Shown piece after piece: positions 49,055 to 62,157 of a stretch of DNA of 64,000 nucleotides. Within the stretch, counting starts at the first letter, position 1. Every line of letters starts with the position of its first letter. The notes below the pieces were generated by a model, which was not told where the DNA came from, searched no databases, and worked only from the letters and a program-made list of their open reading frames with translations. The stretch is from Artemisia argyi. Lineage: Eukaryota > Streptophyta > Magnoliopsida > Asterales > Asteraceae. Both the position numbers and the translations under genes were made by a program. The stretch spans positions 309,225,357-309,289,356 of the forward strand of contig CM060709.1 in the NCBI GenBank assembly GCA_030686995.1, in the 5' to 3' direction.

Positions 49055-49280
49055 AGCGAGGCCTAGTCCCGAACTAGGTAAGCTATTGATTTGGTTATTG
49101 AGCGAGGCCTAGACATGAGCTAGGTAAGCTATTGATTTGGTTATTAAGCGAGGCCTAGTTCCGAACTAGGTAAGCTATTGATTGGTTGTTGAGCGAGGCC
49201 TAGTCCCGAACTAGGTAAGCTATTGGATGGATTATAGAGCGAGGCCTAGACTTGAGCTAGGTAAGCTATTGATTGGATTG
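49055..49280 (+). repeat. Five-unit minisatellite in the 3' LTR
   Basis: The same five units of about 45 bp as at 27666-27890, with the same order of variant centres, so the array was already present in the parent element. Confidence 0.9.
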
Positions 49281-49763
49281 ATTTGAGCTATAGCGTGCAC
49301 CTATAGGGTTGATTTGATTTGATTTGGTTGGATTATATTGGTTGGATATTTTGGTTGGATGATTGAGGCCTAGTCTAGCTAGCAAGTGTTTTGCGTATAA
49401 GTCCACTATATTGAATTATGAATCTAAACCTATGATCTCACCAGCGAAAGCTGACTTTTAGCACGTTTTCTCAGGTAATTAAGTGATGCTCTATGGATGC
49501 TTGGGATTGGAGGCTTGGCATTTGGCACCGGTTATGGATCTATATTTCTAAAACTCTGATAACTATTGTGGACCTATATTATTTCTTTTGGGCCTGACTT
49601 TGGATGATTTTGAGATAATGTAAACTTTAAAACCCCGCGTGGTTGTATTTTTATTATGTTTACTTTATCTCGTTCTTTTATGTCTTGTGTTTGGATACCA
49701 ATCACCGTAGCACCCCGAAAGCTTGTTGAGTCTTCCGCTGTATCAAATTTTGGGAGTGTTACA

Positions 49764-50322
49764 TAAAGGTGCTGCTAAATGGATGGATCTTATCAACGTC
49801 CAAGAATGGTAAATAGTATATTGAACCGCTGAAGCGGAAAAATTGGGGCTTGAAATGCATAGGGATTCATATCATACAAAAAAGTGATTCATATTCGATT
49901 GGTAAGGCCGAACACAGTGGTGACCAAATACGACTATACTACATCAGCTTTCTCTCTCCGACGACCTTACGACGATCAAGTTGCCACAATGGCGACCAAG
50001 TTATTTTTTTTAAATTCAAAATTTTTAATCAACAAATTTAAACTTCATTAAAAATAAAAACATTACATAAAATTATTCAAATATCATTAAAAACATTACA
50101 TAAAACAAAGTATTACATATAAATTAATTTTTATACATTGTCTATGCTAAAATGTATGAAAGTTAAAACTATAGGGTAAAAATGACAATAAAATCAAACC
50201 TTAAAAGACTAAACTGTAAATTCATTATTTATAAAAATAAAATAAAAAAATGAATTAAAAAGAAATCTTCTTCTACCTCTTCTATCTCCTTGCAGATCTC
50301 ACACACAAAGTTTTTCTTTTTA

Positions 50323-50364
<42 letters not shown>

Positions 50365-50971
50365 GAGAGAGAAAATCGTGAGAAATAAAGGGTGTTTTGG
50401 AATAAAGTGTGTAGCAAAACTCGGTTGGATATTCGAACTAGTTTGTGTGATTTGTGATCGACGACCGACCACGACCGAAACCCACACTGGGGACAACCGA
50501 GGCCAACATATGACAACCTTTGAAGTCGACCGACCCACTGCTAGTAGCCTATGACATATAATTGACATTAACTAAAACCAACTAAAAACCTTTACGTTTA
50601 CGCTTTGATATAACGCGTAGTCGCATATGGTCACACAGAGCACTAGATAATTATGTTTTGCATTATTATAGTCGCATAATATTATGCAGTCACGATCCGA
50701 AATGGTTGTAACACAAAGAAAAACATCTAGAGCTATTGATTTAACTATAATTAATATCGTCCGGTCGATGGTCCGGTCGATGTCTTCTTTGTGTGTTGTA
50801 CCATGTTAATTGTTGATTACTTAAAAATAGATAGAAAATTTTGATTGAGTTTTCATATTACCATCCTATTTTTACAAACTAAAAAGAAATCATAAGTTAA
50901 TTAAAATATTGTATATATGTCGGTGGGCAAGACGGAAGGAGTACAAGATTGGCAACATTATTAAGAGCTTA
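49764..50971. other. Intergenic DNA right of the Gypsy nest
   Basis: No gene is seen. The first 50 bp read KGAAKWMDLINVQEW in one frame and then stop; this may be a cut exon but is too short to judge. Segment 49906-50549 has weak, imperfect inverted ends starting GGCCG/GGCTA and could be an old MITE. An (AAT)n microsatellite of about 14 units lies at 50322-50363. ACGGAAGGAGTA near 50932 resembles one end of a Stowaway MITE. Confidence 0.45.
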
Positions 50972-51285
50972 GGCTGGGTGTAATAGTGACCCTGGTCGTC
51001 ACTGCCACATCAGCGCCAACTCACTACAACCTTCTTTATGATCAAGATAGTGTAATAAGGCAACCGCAGTCACCAAAAAACAATACCACACTTAAACAAA
51101 AAAAATACCCAATAAAAACAATTTAAAACACACACACGCACACGCACACGCACACAAAGGGAGGGCTCGGACGAGTATATGACCGAGTTATGCATCGACC
51201 AACACCATGACCAACCTCATGTAATGGGGAGACGCGTCCAAAAAGGGTGACCGAGCGATGAATCGACCATTCATTACGGATGGTC
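50972..51285. mobile_element. PIF/Harbinger-type MITE (314 bp)
   Basis: It starts GGCTGGGTGTAATAG and ends CATTACGGATGGTC; the inverted repeats are imperfect. It is flanked by TTA on both sides (50969-50971 and 51286-51288). The interior has CACACGCACACG simple repeats and GACCGAG/CGACC subterminal words. Non-coding. Confidence 0.6.
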
Positions 51286-51552
51286 TTAGAGCTCTAGGTA
51301 TGGTGAAAATGTTTCATGGTGTCATTTCATCTTACGATATCATGACACGAAAAATAACACACAGCTAAATTTTATTCGCCCTCATAATATTAAATACTAG
51401 ACACATTAAAAAAAACAGAATACTCGTAACATAAACATAAGCACCCAAAATCCCAACTTTATTGGCGTGAGTTTGGAATGATGTTGACCCTCCATGGCAC
51501 AACGGTGTCGTTATCATCATGGCGATGACACTGTGATACTGTATGCTCTTTT

Positions 51553-51602
<50 letters not shown>

Positions 51603-52260
51603 TACCAATTTACAATTCCCAATTTGCCATTAAGCAATCCAAACAGCCCCTTACGTGCACTCCACAACATTTTCAAACAACCAAAATCCAAACACCCCCA
51701 ATTTGATTACATTTCTCATAAACTCAAAAGGGGTCACTCAATTAGAAGCAGTCAGGTAATCTAAATCTTGTATCAATTTCTGAATTCAAGATTGAAATGA
51801 TCACACAGTTTTGTTTCTTAATTGGGTCTTGCAATTATTTGAGATATAAATGATCACTTGCTTATTTCAAACAGCTTATTATGATCAGGGTGTTTGTAAT
51901 TGCTTATTTATCTGCTTATATTCAAACAATATATACAGCGTTTGGTACTACTTCTGCTTATCTGCTTATTTTGGAGCTAAAAAATAGAGTGGTAGTTTTT
52001 AATAAGCAAATTGGACTCCTTATTTCAATCTGCTTATTTGAGATGAAACTTAATTTACATCTTTACCCTCGTTTAGAACCGCCCGCATAATAAGCTGTAG
52101 CAAAAGTGCAAAACTAAGTATTTTACTTATTGTGCAGACTCACATTCATTAGGTGCACGAAACCTATCATTATGATGATCTCGCGCCTTTAACCAAAATT
52201 TAGTTTTTGAAATCGTCTAGTAGAAAGCTTGAAAGAAATAGCTAGCCTTGTTTTGTAGTA
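51286..52260. other. Upstream region of the DSP gene
   Basis: No coding DNA is recognised. A run of about 44 A lies at 51557-51600 and makes the poly-Lys ORFs seen there. Two close copies of CTTATTTGAGAT-type and TCTGCTTAT-type words occur at 51835-52040. The DSP promoter and 5' leader should lie in the last few hundred bases; no convincing TATA box was found. Confidence 0.5.
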
Positions 52261-54459
52261 ATGGATCAATCTGACGAGCTCCACAAGGAGCGTATGGCTG
52301 CACTTTTGAGAGCGGTGTATGCAACAAAGTACGTTAAACATGATAACATTCCAGCCCAAATTGAAGAGGTAACTAAAGTAACATTGCATTATTATGAAAC
52401 GTTAATCATTCGCTAACTCTAATGTAGTTTTTTTTAATAATTTAGGGGCTGTATTTAGGTTCTGTTGGTGCTGCAAATAACAAGACCCTTTTGAAAAGTT
52501 TAAACGTTACTCATGTTTTAACTGTTGCCAATTCACTACCGCCTGCATACCCAAATGATTTCACTTACAAAATCGTTGATGGTAAGCAACTTCTTGTTTT
52601 CGTCAAATAAGTAGTTCGTATATGTTTACTAAGCTGTTAATCTTTCTGACCGTGGAACTTTTGTTAATTTAGTATCGGACAGAGAAGAAGTAAATATTGC
52701 ACAGTTCTTCGATGAGTGTTTCAATTTCATTAACGAAGGTAAAAGAATGGGTGGCTTGTTGGTCCATTGCTTTGTGGGAAGATCAAGAAGGTAATTTTAT
52801 AACTCTTTTCTTACTTTTTGCTTCATCTTGTCAATATATATCGTCATGGGTGCAATCAGAGTCGTATATGAGGGTGTGCGAGGTGTGCTGTCGCACAGGG
52901 CCTCAAATTTTTTTTTTATGATATGTATATATATATTCTGTAAAAGTTACAAAAAGTATTTGATTTAAAAAGTTACATTTAAAATGCTAGCCGAAGCCCT
53001 TTGAAAAAAATTATATCTCATTTTATCTATTTAGAAAGCTATTTACTTTCTATTTTAGGCCTCGTTTTTGTTACTAAACTGAATTTTGCACTGGGCCTCC
53101 GTAAACTTAGAGACGTCACTGGGTGCAATATGGATTACATATAAACCCAAGAGGGTAGTCTAGTGGTAAGGGCTTAGGAGTCCCCATAAGGGGTCTGAAG
53201 TTCGAATCCTGTTAGCTGCAAACTCTTACGGGCCATCCGCCCTAGCAATATTATCCAGTATCGTGGAGAGCTAGTGATTTACCAGGCTCCATAGGTCTTG
53301 CAGGATGGTCTGTGAAGTCAGGGCTTATATGCTGGGTCACAAAAGGTGGCTTGGGTGAAGTTTCCCTCGTAATTAATAGAAAATTAGAAATAACTTCTCA
53401 TTGTGACTAATGTGAATTATATTTATAATAAGTCGTTAAGTACAACTTCTCGTGTCATGAAATTAACAGAAAAAATTTACAACTAAACTGATAACTTCGA
53501 TCATTTTCTGTTTTTTTTTCATTCTTCTTGGGTCGCATTTTACACATTTAGTCAAAAAATGATTATTGAACTATGTCAGAAGTTACACGTTTCATTTCTA
53601 GGACAAAATAAGTAATGGTTATCTACATGTTAAACATTGATTCTTCTTGGATTTATATACTGGTATCATATCTTTGGATGTCCTTATATTATATTTTTTC
53701 GGTACTCCTAGTGGTCCAATACAGTTAATAATTTCTAACTATGAAAAGTTCAGTCTGATGGTCAAACATCATGTATTTGATGTACATATTTTTTTTCTCA
53801 AACTTTTATAATACTTTTTACTGATCCAGTGTAGTGCGGATTCTGACGGTCTAAGAGACAAAGATCGTGTTTATTGATCATGGTTTGAAACTTTGAAATC
53901 AAAAGTAGTTTGTGTGACAAAGTTAAAGCGGGACAACTAAAAGTGAACACATGAATGATTGAGTGCCACAGCGGGGTTACCTTTTTCTTTATGTGTCATG
54001 TAACCAAAAGCAGATTGCTAACTGCTTAACATTGTTTTTCAAATATCTGTCGGTTATACAGGCTTTAATTTTATGCTTAGGGGAAAACCATACGTTGAAT
54101 GTTTGATTTAATTTTGTAAGTATCTGAAATGAACTTATATATTTGATGTAGTGTTACCGTTGTTTTGGCTTATCTGATGAAGAAGCATGGCATGAGCTTG
54201 TCTGAAGCTCTGGACCTAGTGAAAAGTAAACGAAGTGTGGCATCACCCAACTCCGGTTTCATGCTGCAGCTGCAGAACTACGAGAAATGTCTTCGAGGTA
54301 ATCTAGTTTTTTTTATACTAATTAGTAATTACACACCGCTTTACATCCCAGTTCTGATTAGTATTTAGGAATGCATTGATTTTATCTCTAACGGACGGAT
54401 TAAGTGGATTAAAAAGTTAGCCAACTCAGGGTTTGATGGTTTGCAATGCAGGAGTATGA
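52261..54459 (+). CDS. Dual-specificity protein phosphatase (DSPTP1-like), five exons
   Basis: Exons 52261-52368, 52446-52581, 52673-52790, 54152-54297 and 54452-54459 join in phase with GT-AG borders into 171 residues. It is a small cytoplasmic or nuclear phosphatase that removes phosphate from Tyr and Ser/Thr, typically on MAP kinases. Seen: substrate-entry block GLYLGSVGAANNKTLLK, the conserved VTHVLTVAN, the general-acid loop VSDREE with its Asp, the P-loop VHCFVGRSRS with catalytic Cys and Arg (HCx5R), then AYLMKKHGMSLSEAL. ATG 52261 gives the usual short N-terminus, and the length is that of plant DSPTP1-like proteins. The last exon has only two complete codons after a split Gly codon. 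An alternative is termination within intron 4. The 1361-bp intron 3 carries a hAT MITE and a SINE. No lesion is visible, so it is probably functional. Confidence 0.85.
52857..53121. mobile_element. hAT-type non-autonomous element in DSP intron 3
   Basis: The 265-bp segment is flanked by a perfect 8-bp duplication GGTGCAAT (52849-52856 and 53122-53129). It begins CAGAGTCGTA and ends ACGTCACTG, whose complement begins CAGTGACGT; 8-bp duplications with CAGxG termini are typical of hAT. Both ends carry GGGCCTC words in inverted fashion. Non-coding. Confidence 0.75.
53146..53375 (+). mobile_element. tRNA-derived SINE in DSP intron 3
   Basis: It begins with a tRNA-like head: A box TAGTCTAGTGG (53156-53166) and B box AAGTTCGAATCCT (53198-53210) about 30 bp apart, then an unrelated body of about 160 bp. 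Plant SINEs have this form. The missing acceptor stem and extra body argue against a tRNA gene. No clear flanking duplication was found, so the right edge is approximate. Confidence 0.65.
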
Positions 54460-56118
54460 GTCAGGACTGGTGCAAAAAGTGGTTGGTTGCCGATAACAAA
54501 CATTTAAGGCCGAGAAATCATATAGAATGACTCATGTGTATATGAAAATATGTAAAACTAAATGCAATATTATTACAAAAATAATAATTGAAGATTCGAC
54601 TAAAACTCTAGCTATGTAGCATAATCTATATGGTATTCAAATTGATATATAGCTGTCTTTCTTGAGGTACCTCATTAGATTTATTAGCAAAATCACTGTA
54701 TCTCAAGCATACCAAAACTTAAAGCTAAAAAGCAATAAACACTGTATCACGTCATGCCGATAAATCTAAGAACAACACTACTAGCTTCAAATTCTGGCGA
54801 AATTAACACTATGACATATTGATATTAAAGTTCTTGACCCGAGAGATGTATTTACCCCTCATTTTCTGAGCTCTATACGCTCATTCATTGAATGATTTAT
54901 GACTTTGTTTGACAAATCATAGTTCCTATGTGATATGAACCGTTTATTTTAACCCATAAATGGAGTTACACCACTTAGCAATCAAGGCTATATGCATTGT
55001 AAACTAGGTTGGTTGAAACACCACAATAACAGAAATTGAGGAGTCTTTCTTATCAATCAGTCAGATTTTCGACCGACACATGATTGATCCATCAAATGGT
55101 GTGTCGGTCCCAAATGAAACACAATAATGTAGAGTATTTCAAATCCAGTTCTCGAAAAATCACCAATTATTCATATAAGTCAGTAAGTCATAATAGACTT
55201 ACAATAATGAAAAGCTTACAATTCATAGTTTGTCACCATTATTTGTTCTCGGATTTCTTGTCATACTTACAACTGGCATTTGATTTTCGTTCGTTTCATC
55301 GATCAGATTTTCAACTAGTATAACCGTCTGCTACTCCCGTGACATGAAAAGCTAAACGAAACATAATGAACTTTTTTTTTACTCTCCAATGTTAAACTTT
55401 TGTGTTTAAAGTGTATACCTAAAGTCATACAACTAGTGGAAAAACATAATTTGATGTAAAAGCAAATGAACTTTAACATGAGTGTATAAAAACAGTGTCA
55501 AACATCATTCAAATAGTAAATGGAATGTTAATGGGCCTATGTGGGTTCGATGAAATACATGAAATGGGCCCCCACCCATCACAATCCATCAACATCTATC
55601 CAAAATACTTCACGGGTATAATGAGATTACTTTTGTCGTCTACATTTATTTTGTCAGATATTGCACATGCAATAATAATATGCGACATAATATTACGTCG
55701 ATGTGACATCATAGTTAGTTTTTATGTCGTTTCAAAAATACAAAAATATGCGAAAAAGTTGTTCTAAATAGCTAAATATAGTTCGTATGTAAAGTACTTC
55801 AAGTTTTCTACATGATTGTGACATACTATATGTATGTATTTCAACTGCCTGTGGCTTGTAAAAAGTTAACACGTGTGGATTTCATCATGAACTTTTTCTT
55901 ACATTGTTTTCAACCTTTTTTACAAGTTACATTATTTGCTTTTACTCAAAGAGGGGGGGAAAATGAGATAATGCCTAGGATTGTTACAAATTTTATTAAT
56001 GAATTTGTATACTACAATTTGAAGGTGATTAGTCGAAATCATTACTTAATAGTTAATATAGTGCCTATTGGCCTGAATAATATTTAACGGGACTAAGATT
56101 AGCTTATACGTAGCAGGA
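54460..56118. other. Intergenic DNA, nothing recognised
   Basis: AT-rich, with three ORFs of 79-91 aa that show no domain or sensible composition. No repeat with clear ends was seen. Confidence 0.5.
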
Positions 56119-56228
56119 TACACCCAAGTCTTTAGTCCAATGGTATGTGAGTTGCGGGTTCAAGCCTCACTGGAGGCATTTGTGATATATTTTGTAAAAT
56201 AGATCGTATAGGTGTGGAAAAAATTGCC

Positions 56229-56263
<35 letters not shown>
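56119..56263 (+). mobile_element. tRNA-derived SINE with poly-A tail
   Basis: A box TAGTCCAATGG (56133-56143) and B box GGGTTCAAGCCTC (56156-56168) are followed by a short body and 32 A (56232-56263). An imperfect duplication ACGTAGCAGGAT / ACGTAGCATGAT flanks the unit (from 56108 and from 56264). The long pure A tail suggests a fairly young insertion. Confidence 0.8.
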
Positions 56264-56265
<2 letters not shown>

Positions 56266-56275
56266 GTAGCATGAT

Positions 56276-59200
56276 CTGATGAAGTATGCTTTGTACGTGG
56301 GAGGATATTTCATCCGGCAGACTCTACATAATGGCCGGAGCCAAACGTTCGAATGGCTAGTATGTCCGGATCATGATGCATACGGGGTATGAACATTGGT
56401 GAATTGCTTATATGAATACAAACTAGCGCATGGTGATTAAAGAAGCATGCATGTATCAAGTGCAAGTCTGTGCGAGTTATGATGAAATGCGAACCAAGTA
56501 TATACTTTGGAAAGATCTTGGTTTAGTTTGCACAGAAAGATACTGTAAAGAAGTTACATGTCTTTCTATGATAACTTAAACCTAGATCGATCTTTCAAAG
56601 ACATCTAGTCATAACTCATCTCAAGATGTGCTTACATAGTATTCAATTATGTCATTTTCGCTATTTATAAACGGTCTAGTTCTTGCTAGCTCTAGCACGT
56701 TTCATCCCCTCACCCTGAGCGTTCACCGGCTTAACTAGCTAGGGCTTAACTAGTCCTTGCAATGAGCTCCGACATGTGTGACAGTTCTAACGTTATTCCC
56801 TTGATGTGTGCAACACTACATGCACAATTAACATTGCATCTTGAGTACAAAAGGTACAATCAAGAGGCCTTATGCGAAAATATACTGTCCACTATAACAA
56901 GTTGAAGAGAGTAGTGTATGCTTTGTGTGGTTTCTTGTTTTGTTAAAGTTTATACATCATCTATGTTTATTTAAAGCATGTAACAATCATAGATGTTGAT
57001 AATCTTCCTATAATTGGTCTTGTTTCACTATCAAAAACCAATAAACGACTTCTATCGTCATGATTAACTTAAACATGCTTTCTTTTTCAAAGTGATAACC
57101 GGTGTCAAATCTATATTACCTAACGAGCTTAGGCTTTGTAAGGAAAATTTCTTCTAACACGGCAACCAATCTTATGATATGATTTTTGAAGTAGACACAC
57201 ATACATTTTTAGTTCTTGTTGTAACAAACTCTTGCTAATGTTATTATGTGTCCCTTTCTTTAAAAGAAAGTATGCCGAAACAACCACAACACTGATTCAT
57301 CAAAGACTAGCTACAGCACTTTGGTCGACCTCAAGCTAGCTGATGCATCGAGTGTGTCCAAATCTGTGATATTAGAGCGAGGACCCTTTATTTATGGTAA
57401 CTACAATATCACTAACGAAAGACAAGTTCTAAACATCACATTGTTTATTGAATAGTATAATTAGAATTGAACGAAAAAACGATCATGTGACAGTGTACTA
57501 AACTTTGCTCTTGTTTACGGGTACGCAACTAAACAAAACCTAAATACCTAACAATCATTAAGTTTCCTGAAAGGACAAGATCCAAACATGCCTTCTTGTA
57601 TAACTATCGTAAAAACTACGACTTTACTTTAAGTATGTTAAGAATTATAGTACCATTTATTCGCGTATGCTAACATACCCAAGAACAATGAAACAATCTG
57701 TCAATACCAGCTTATATGAATCGATGGTAACATTTATTTAATGATACGTACTATATAGGGGGGTAACTTAGTACTGTACGTAGCTCACTTCAACTTGTTC
57801 TTCAAAAATGCTTTACTAGAACTTAACTCGTGGCTAAAAATCAGGGGCAGACTGAGAAGTTCCCAAGGTTGCTCGCGAGCCATAAGGGTGTAAGATTATG
57901 TCAGAATACCGGTTTTTCCGAATTATAAGTTGTTCTAAATTTTTGTGCTACAAACAATTTTTAGCTTTAGAAGATCTCTGATAACTTTTACTCAGTTCGT
58001 CCAAAAATAATTGTTCACAGACAAAAAAGGCATAATTTAAGATAATCATCATCGTTACACTCGAACTAATTTTTTATCTATTTTTGTAAGTAAACAATTA
58101 ATTTGAGACAACACGAAATGAAAATATGGACGGTAAATATGGAACGGAATGAGTAGTTTTTAATACGCCAATGCTGAAAATTGAAATGCGATGGCACTTG
58201 TAATTTGATCACTAAAACGTCTACCACTAAATTACATTTTCATTGTAGTGCAACCACAAAAGCACTTTACTAAACTAAAAGTTAGACATGTCTTATTTAA
58301 CTGTGACATGACAATTAGGAAAGACATTTGTTCTTATCTTAATAGAGAATGTATCAGTCATTCTAAATGGGGCCGATTCTTATAATTTAAGATACATACC
58401 ACTTGTCTTAATCCTCTTTTCCACTTTCAAACTTTAGGCACTTTAAAAGCACAGTAATTTGAGTCAAATAGTTTTAATCTTTTTTATATTTTTGATATCG
58501 ATTGAGAAGTGACATGAGTGGGAGTCAATTAGTTTGACCTCTCTTAAGTTTTAATCATATAAATAATGAAATATGTTACTACCACCGATATGTCATTTGG
58601 CTGCATTAGATTATTCACATCTTCTAAAAAACGTAGTATATTTTTTGAGAGAAAACAGCAGTATCATTCTCTGGTGCTAGGTGTAAATCAGAGACCATTA
58701 TCAAGGATCATTTTTTTATTGCAGCAGCAGATAACTCTCTGCTGTTTGAAGCAGGGATATTATCCCCATTTTTTGATTAAATTGTTCCGTGCATGCGAAC
58801 TAGTATAAAATTGATGTATTTACAAGTGAGAAAATATAGTAAATATCATTATATTTTCGTACATAGAAGTGTAAAGAAGAAAATTTGCATTTGCAATATA
58901 AAATTTGTTCACGCTGTTTGCTTATATATTTGTGACACATAATTTTTTTCACGTTTCTTCTTATAAAAAATTAAGTATCACAAATTAATATATGCACTTT
59001 TAAGTGTGAACAAATTTTATTTTTGCACACACTAATACGTGCGAACATTTTTTACTTAATTTTAATGGTGAAATTTTTTGTAAATTTTTTTATAAATGTT
59101 AACATTCGTGAATGTGAAAAAATTATACAGTATTTTTTCACCTAAAAGCATAGGAAAAATTGAGTGCAAATGACATTCTTTTGTGTTTATCCATAATTAA

Positions 59201-59744
59201 TTTAATTTAGATATTTACCATTTGTTCCAAAAAAAATATATAACTATTTCGTCAAATAATAATTTAAAGTTACCTAGCTAGCAGTATCAAGATGGTCCAA
59301 CTTTGATACTTATTCTTTGTAGATTTGTAATTATTCTTTGTATTATGTTTCTTTTTAAGATCCACTACTTCATTTACTTTGGTGATATAATGGATGCTTT
59401 TGTTTGTAAATTGAAAGTTTTGTTGGTTATATATATTGCCTTTTAAAAAAATCAAGTTGGGTCCAACAGTTAAGTGCAACACATCTTCAGTCGGCAATAG
59501 GGTACATAATTACTACAGTTTTTGCACTATCATCCCAAATGACAACTGGGAAAACTATAATTGCTCAACAGAAGTGAACATTCATTCTTTTGCAAGATAT
59601 TTAAATAAAGAGAAATGCTAAATCTTTTTACTTATACTTTTACTCACAGGATCCTGACAAGTGACAGAATTGACAGTTTTAATGCAGAGAGAGAATGAGT
59701 TGAAAAAATATATATAATATTGTTGTGTGTAGGAGAATTAGTAA
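56276..59744. other. Intergenic DNA with one Stowaway MITE
   Basis: No gene is recognised in 3.4 kb. The ORFs (75-80 aa) are AT-rich and without domains. Part 58800-59110 has several diffuse inverted words (GTGAACAAATTT and complements) that may be an old MITE without readable ends. Confidence 0.5.
57991..58153. mobile_element. Degenerate Stowaway MITE
   Basis: It starts CTCAGTTCGTCC after TA and ends GGAACGGAATGAG before TA. The ends are imperfect inverted repeats of the Stowaway type and the element is 163 bp long. Confidence 0.6.
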
Positions 59745-61708
59745 GGGGACTGGCAACCTTGTGGTAAAAGGGCTTCGGCAAAGCTTGCCGATCGGCAAGA
59801 TGGGCTGCCACCCAATCAGCAAGTCTAAATCGGTGCCACAATCGGTATTTCTCACCGATTCGGTGGGGAGAAAAAAAAATAATAAAAATAAAAAAAGAAA
59901 AAAAGTTACTCTTTGGGAGTTAATGCTTGGAGCGTACATGCATTGACTAAAAAAATCCCTATAAATATTCACTTAACACATATTGTTTCATTCACACAAA
60001 TCTCACACATCAAATCACAAAAACAATTCACAATTTATTTAACAATGTCAATATCTTCTTCGTTATCGGACGAGATCATTATTCCCCCGGATTCGTCCGA
60101 AGAATTGTTATCCGGAAGTACGTCTGAAACTTTTTTAGCCAGAAACGAAGCTCTTGAAGACACGGCTAGCTCTACCGACACCCGTGGTTATGTCCAACGT
60201 TTTCGTGAAAGAGCTTTAGTAACTCTATTGAATGATTATTTTGTTGAACAACCAAAGTTTAACGAAAGCGTTTTTCGTGATCGTTTTCATATGAGTAAAA
60301 CTTTGTTTTTAAAAATTGTTGATGATATTGAAGCCCAATTCGAATGGTTTCAAGCGGGTCAAGACGCGATGGGATAAAATAGTTTCACGCCATTACAAAA
60401 ATGTACATCCGTCATTCGAAAACTCGCAACGGGTGAACCTCCGGATAGATTTGATGACTATCTAAATATGGCATGAAGAACGTCACGTTATTATTTTAAT
60501 TTAATTATTTCGTTATTAATGTTTTTAATTTGTTTTTGTTATTAAGTTATTTAAATTGTTTTCGTTATGTATTTTTGTTAAAATGTTTTAGTTATTAGTT
60601 TTTAGTTATATATTTCATTATTTTTTTTAATTAAAAGTTGTCCTTTTATTTTAGGAGAATGCCTTGATAAATTTTGCGATGCGATTATAAAGTTATATGG
60701 TCGAGAGTTCTTACGTAGGCCTACAAGCCATGACGTAGCACGCTTATTCCATGTACATGAAGAAAAACATCATATTCCTGGAATGCTTGGTAGCATTGAT
60801 TGTACACATTTTGTTTGGCGAAATTGTCCTAGACACTTGAGAGGCCAATATAAGAGAGGTGATCACCAATACCCGACTATTATGCTTGAAGCGACTGCTT
60901 CATATGATTTGTGGATTTGGCATTCGTTTTTTGGTCCTCCCGGTTCAAACAACGATATCAATGTTTTGAATCAGTCTCCATTGTATGTTACTGAACGAAA
61001 TGGAACGGCACCAAACAGTTCATTTTTATTGGGTGGAAGGCTTTACAAACGTGGACACTATCTTACCGATGAAATCTATCCTAAGTATTCAACATTTGTT
61101 AAAGCATATCCGTATCCCACTGACCCAAAGGAAAAGAGATTCAAGAAACTACAAGAGTCTGCAAGAAAGGATGTCGAACGAGCTTTTGGTCGTCTAAAAG
61201 GAAAATGAATGATTCTCAGTCGTCCTCTCCGAGCTATGTCGGTTGAAAAGATTCGACAACTGGTTTATACGTGCATTATATTGTGCAATATGATTTTAAA
61301 AAACGATGGGCTGGCAATATCACCGGTTCATATAATGGATCCGCCGGTAACGCCAGATTATGATGATAGTGCGCTACATGAGTTATTCGACGAAGATATC
61401 CATAACCGTCTTCGATATGATCTTACGGAGCACGTAAAGGCTCAAGACTTACCATACCTCGATGACTAGTGATTTTCTATTTTTGTTGATTTTTTTTTAA
61501 GTGATATGTAAGTTTGCTTTGAATTATTAATAAAATGTATTGTTTTTATTAAATTGTTTAATATAATTATAAATAAATAAAATAAAAAAATAATAATTAG
61601 TATTTTGGATACCAAGGTTGCCACTAAAAAAGTATGTTGTTGTATAAAATGTGTTGTTAACATGTTATTGGTTGAAAGTGTTTAATCTTGAGGCAAGGTT
61701 GACACCCC
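59745..61708 (+). mobile_element. PIF/Harbinger transposon (1964 bp), recently inactivated
   Basis: The ends are GGGGACTGGCAACCTTG and CAAGGTTGACACCCC, inverted with two mismatches. Flanks are TAA on the left (59742-59744) and AAA on the right (61709-61711), so the duplication has one change. It encloses a transposase with one intron. A second, internal copy of CAAGGTTGCCACT at about 61612-61624 resembles the terminal repeat. The element lacks the separate Myb-like ORF that full PIF/Harbinger elements carry, so it needed that partner from elsewhere. Confidence 0.8.
60045..61469 (+). pseudogene. PIF/Harbinger DDE transposase (HARBI1/ALP1-like) with three stops
   Basis: Exon 1 60045-60486 and exon 2 60655-61469 join in phase across a 168-bp intron. 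N-terminal blocks RDRFHMSKTLFLKIV and FTPLQKCTSVIR and catalytic blocks [26 protein letters not shown] and [12 protein letters not shown] match the DDE_Tnp_4 family; the D, D and E are all present. Three nonsense codons interrupt it: TAA at 60375, TGA at 60474 and TGA at 61206 (the last replacing the usual Trp). There is no frameshift, so inactivation looks recent. The tail YTCIILCNMILKNDG and the C-terminus are complete. Confidence 0.9.
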
Positions 61709-62157
61709 AAAGAGATATTGTAACAATAAACTTGAATAAAACATTATTTATGTGCATATTATGATGTGATTGTGTCATATGTTTATTTGACTTTATAATC
61801 AGTTTAATGAGGTCACATTAGTCTATTTAAGGACAAGATGGTCAAATAAAACCATTATATGTAGTGTGAGTGACCTAAGTTTCACCCAATTTAAGGAAAA
61901 CAACAAATGTGAGGTTTGACCATCATCAACCACTTACCCCCCACTAATTCCGTGCATTTTATCACCCACCTCTCACTTACAATAAATGGAAAACATTTCA
62001 CATGATTAATAGTGTTACTACTGTTTTAGTTATCACTAGTCGCCACTAGTCAAATATTTAATTACTAACTCTCACTTTTGTAAAAGAGATCATAAGCCAT
62101 AAGTAAATGAATGATATATAGTACCTTGTTTGATCATTTATGTAAATTGTGTCAAAT
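61709..62157. other. Intergenic DNA, nothing recognised
   Basis: AT-rich spacer between the Harbinger element and the next MITE; no ORF or repeat of note. Confidence 0.5.

Noticed and set aside
51494..51764. Two poly-lysine ORFs
   Set aside because: They arise from a run of about 44 A and carry no domain.
53146..53220. tRNA gene
   Set aside because: A and B boxes are present but there is no acceptor-stem pairing and a long body follows, so it is a SINE head. The same holds for 56119-56170.
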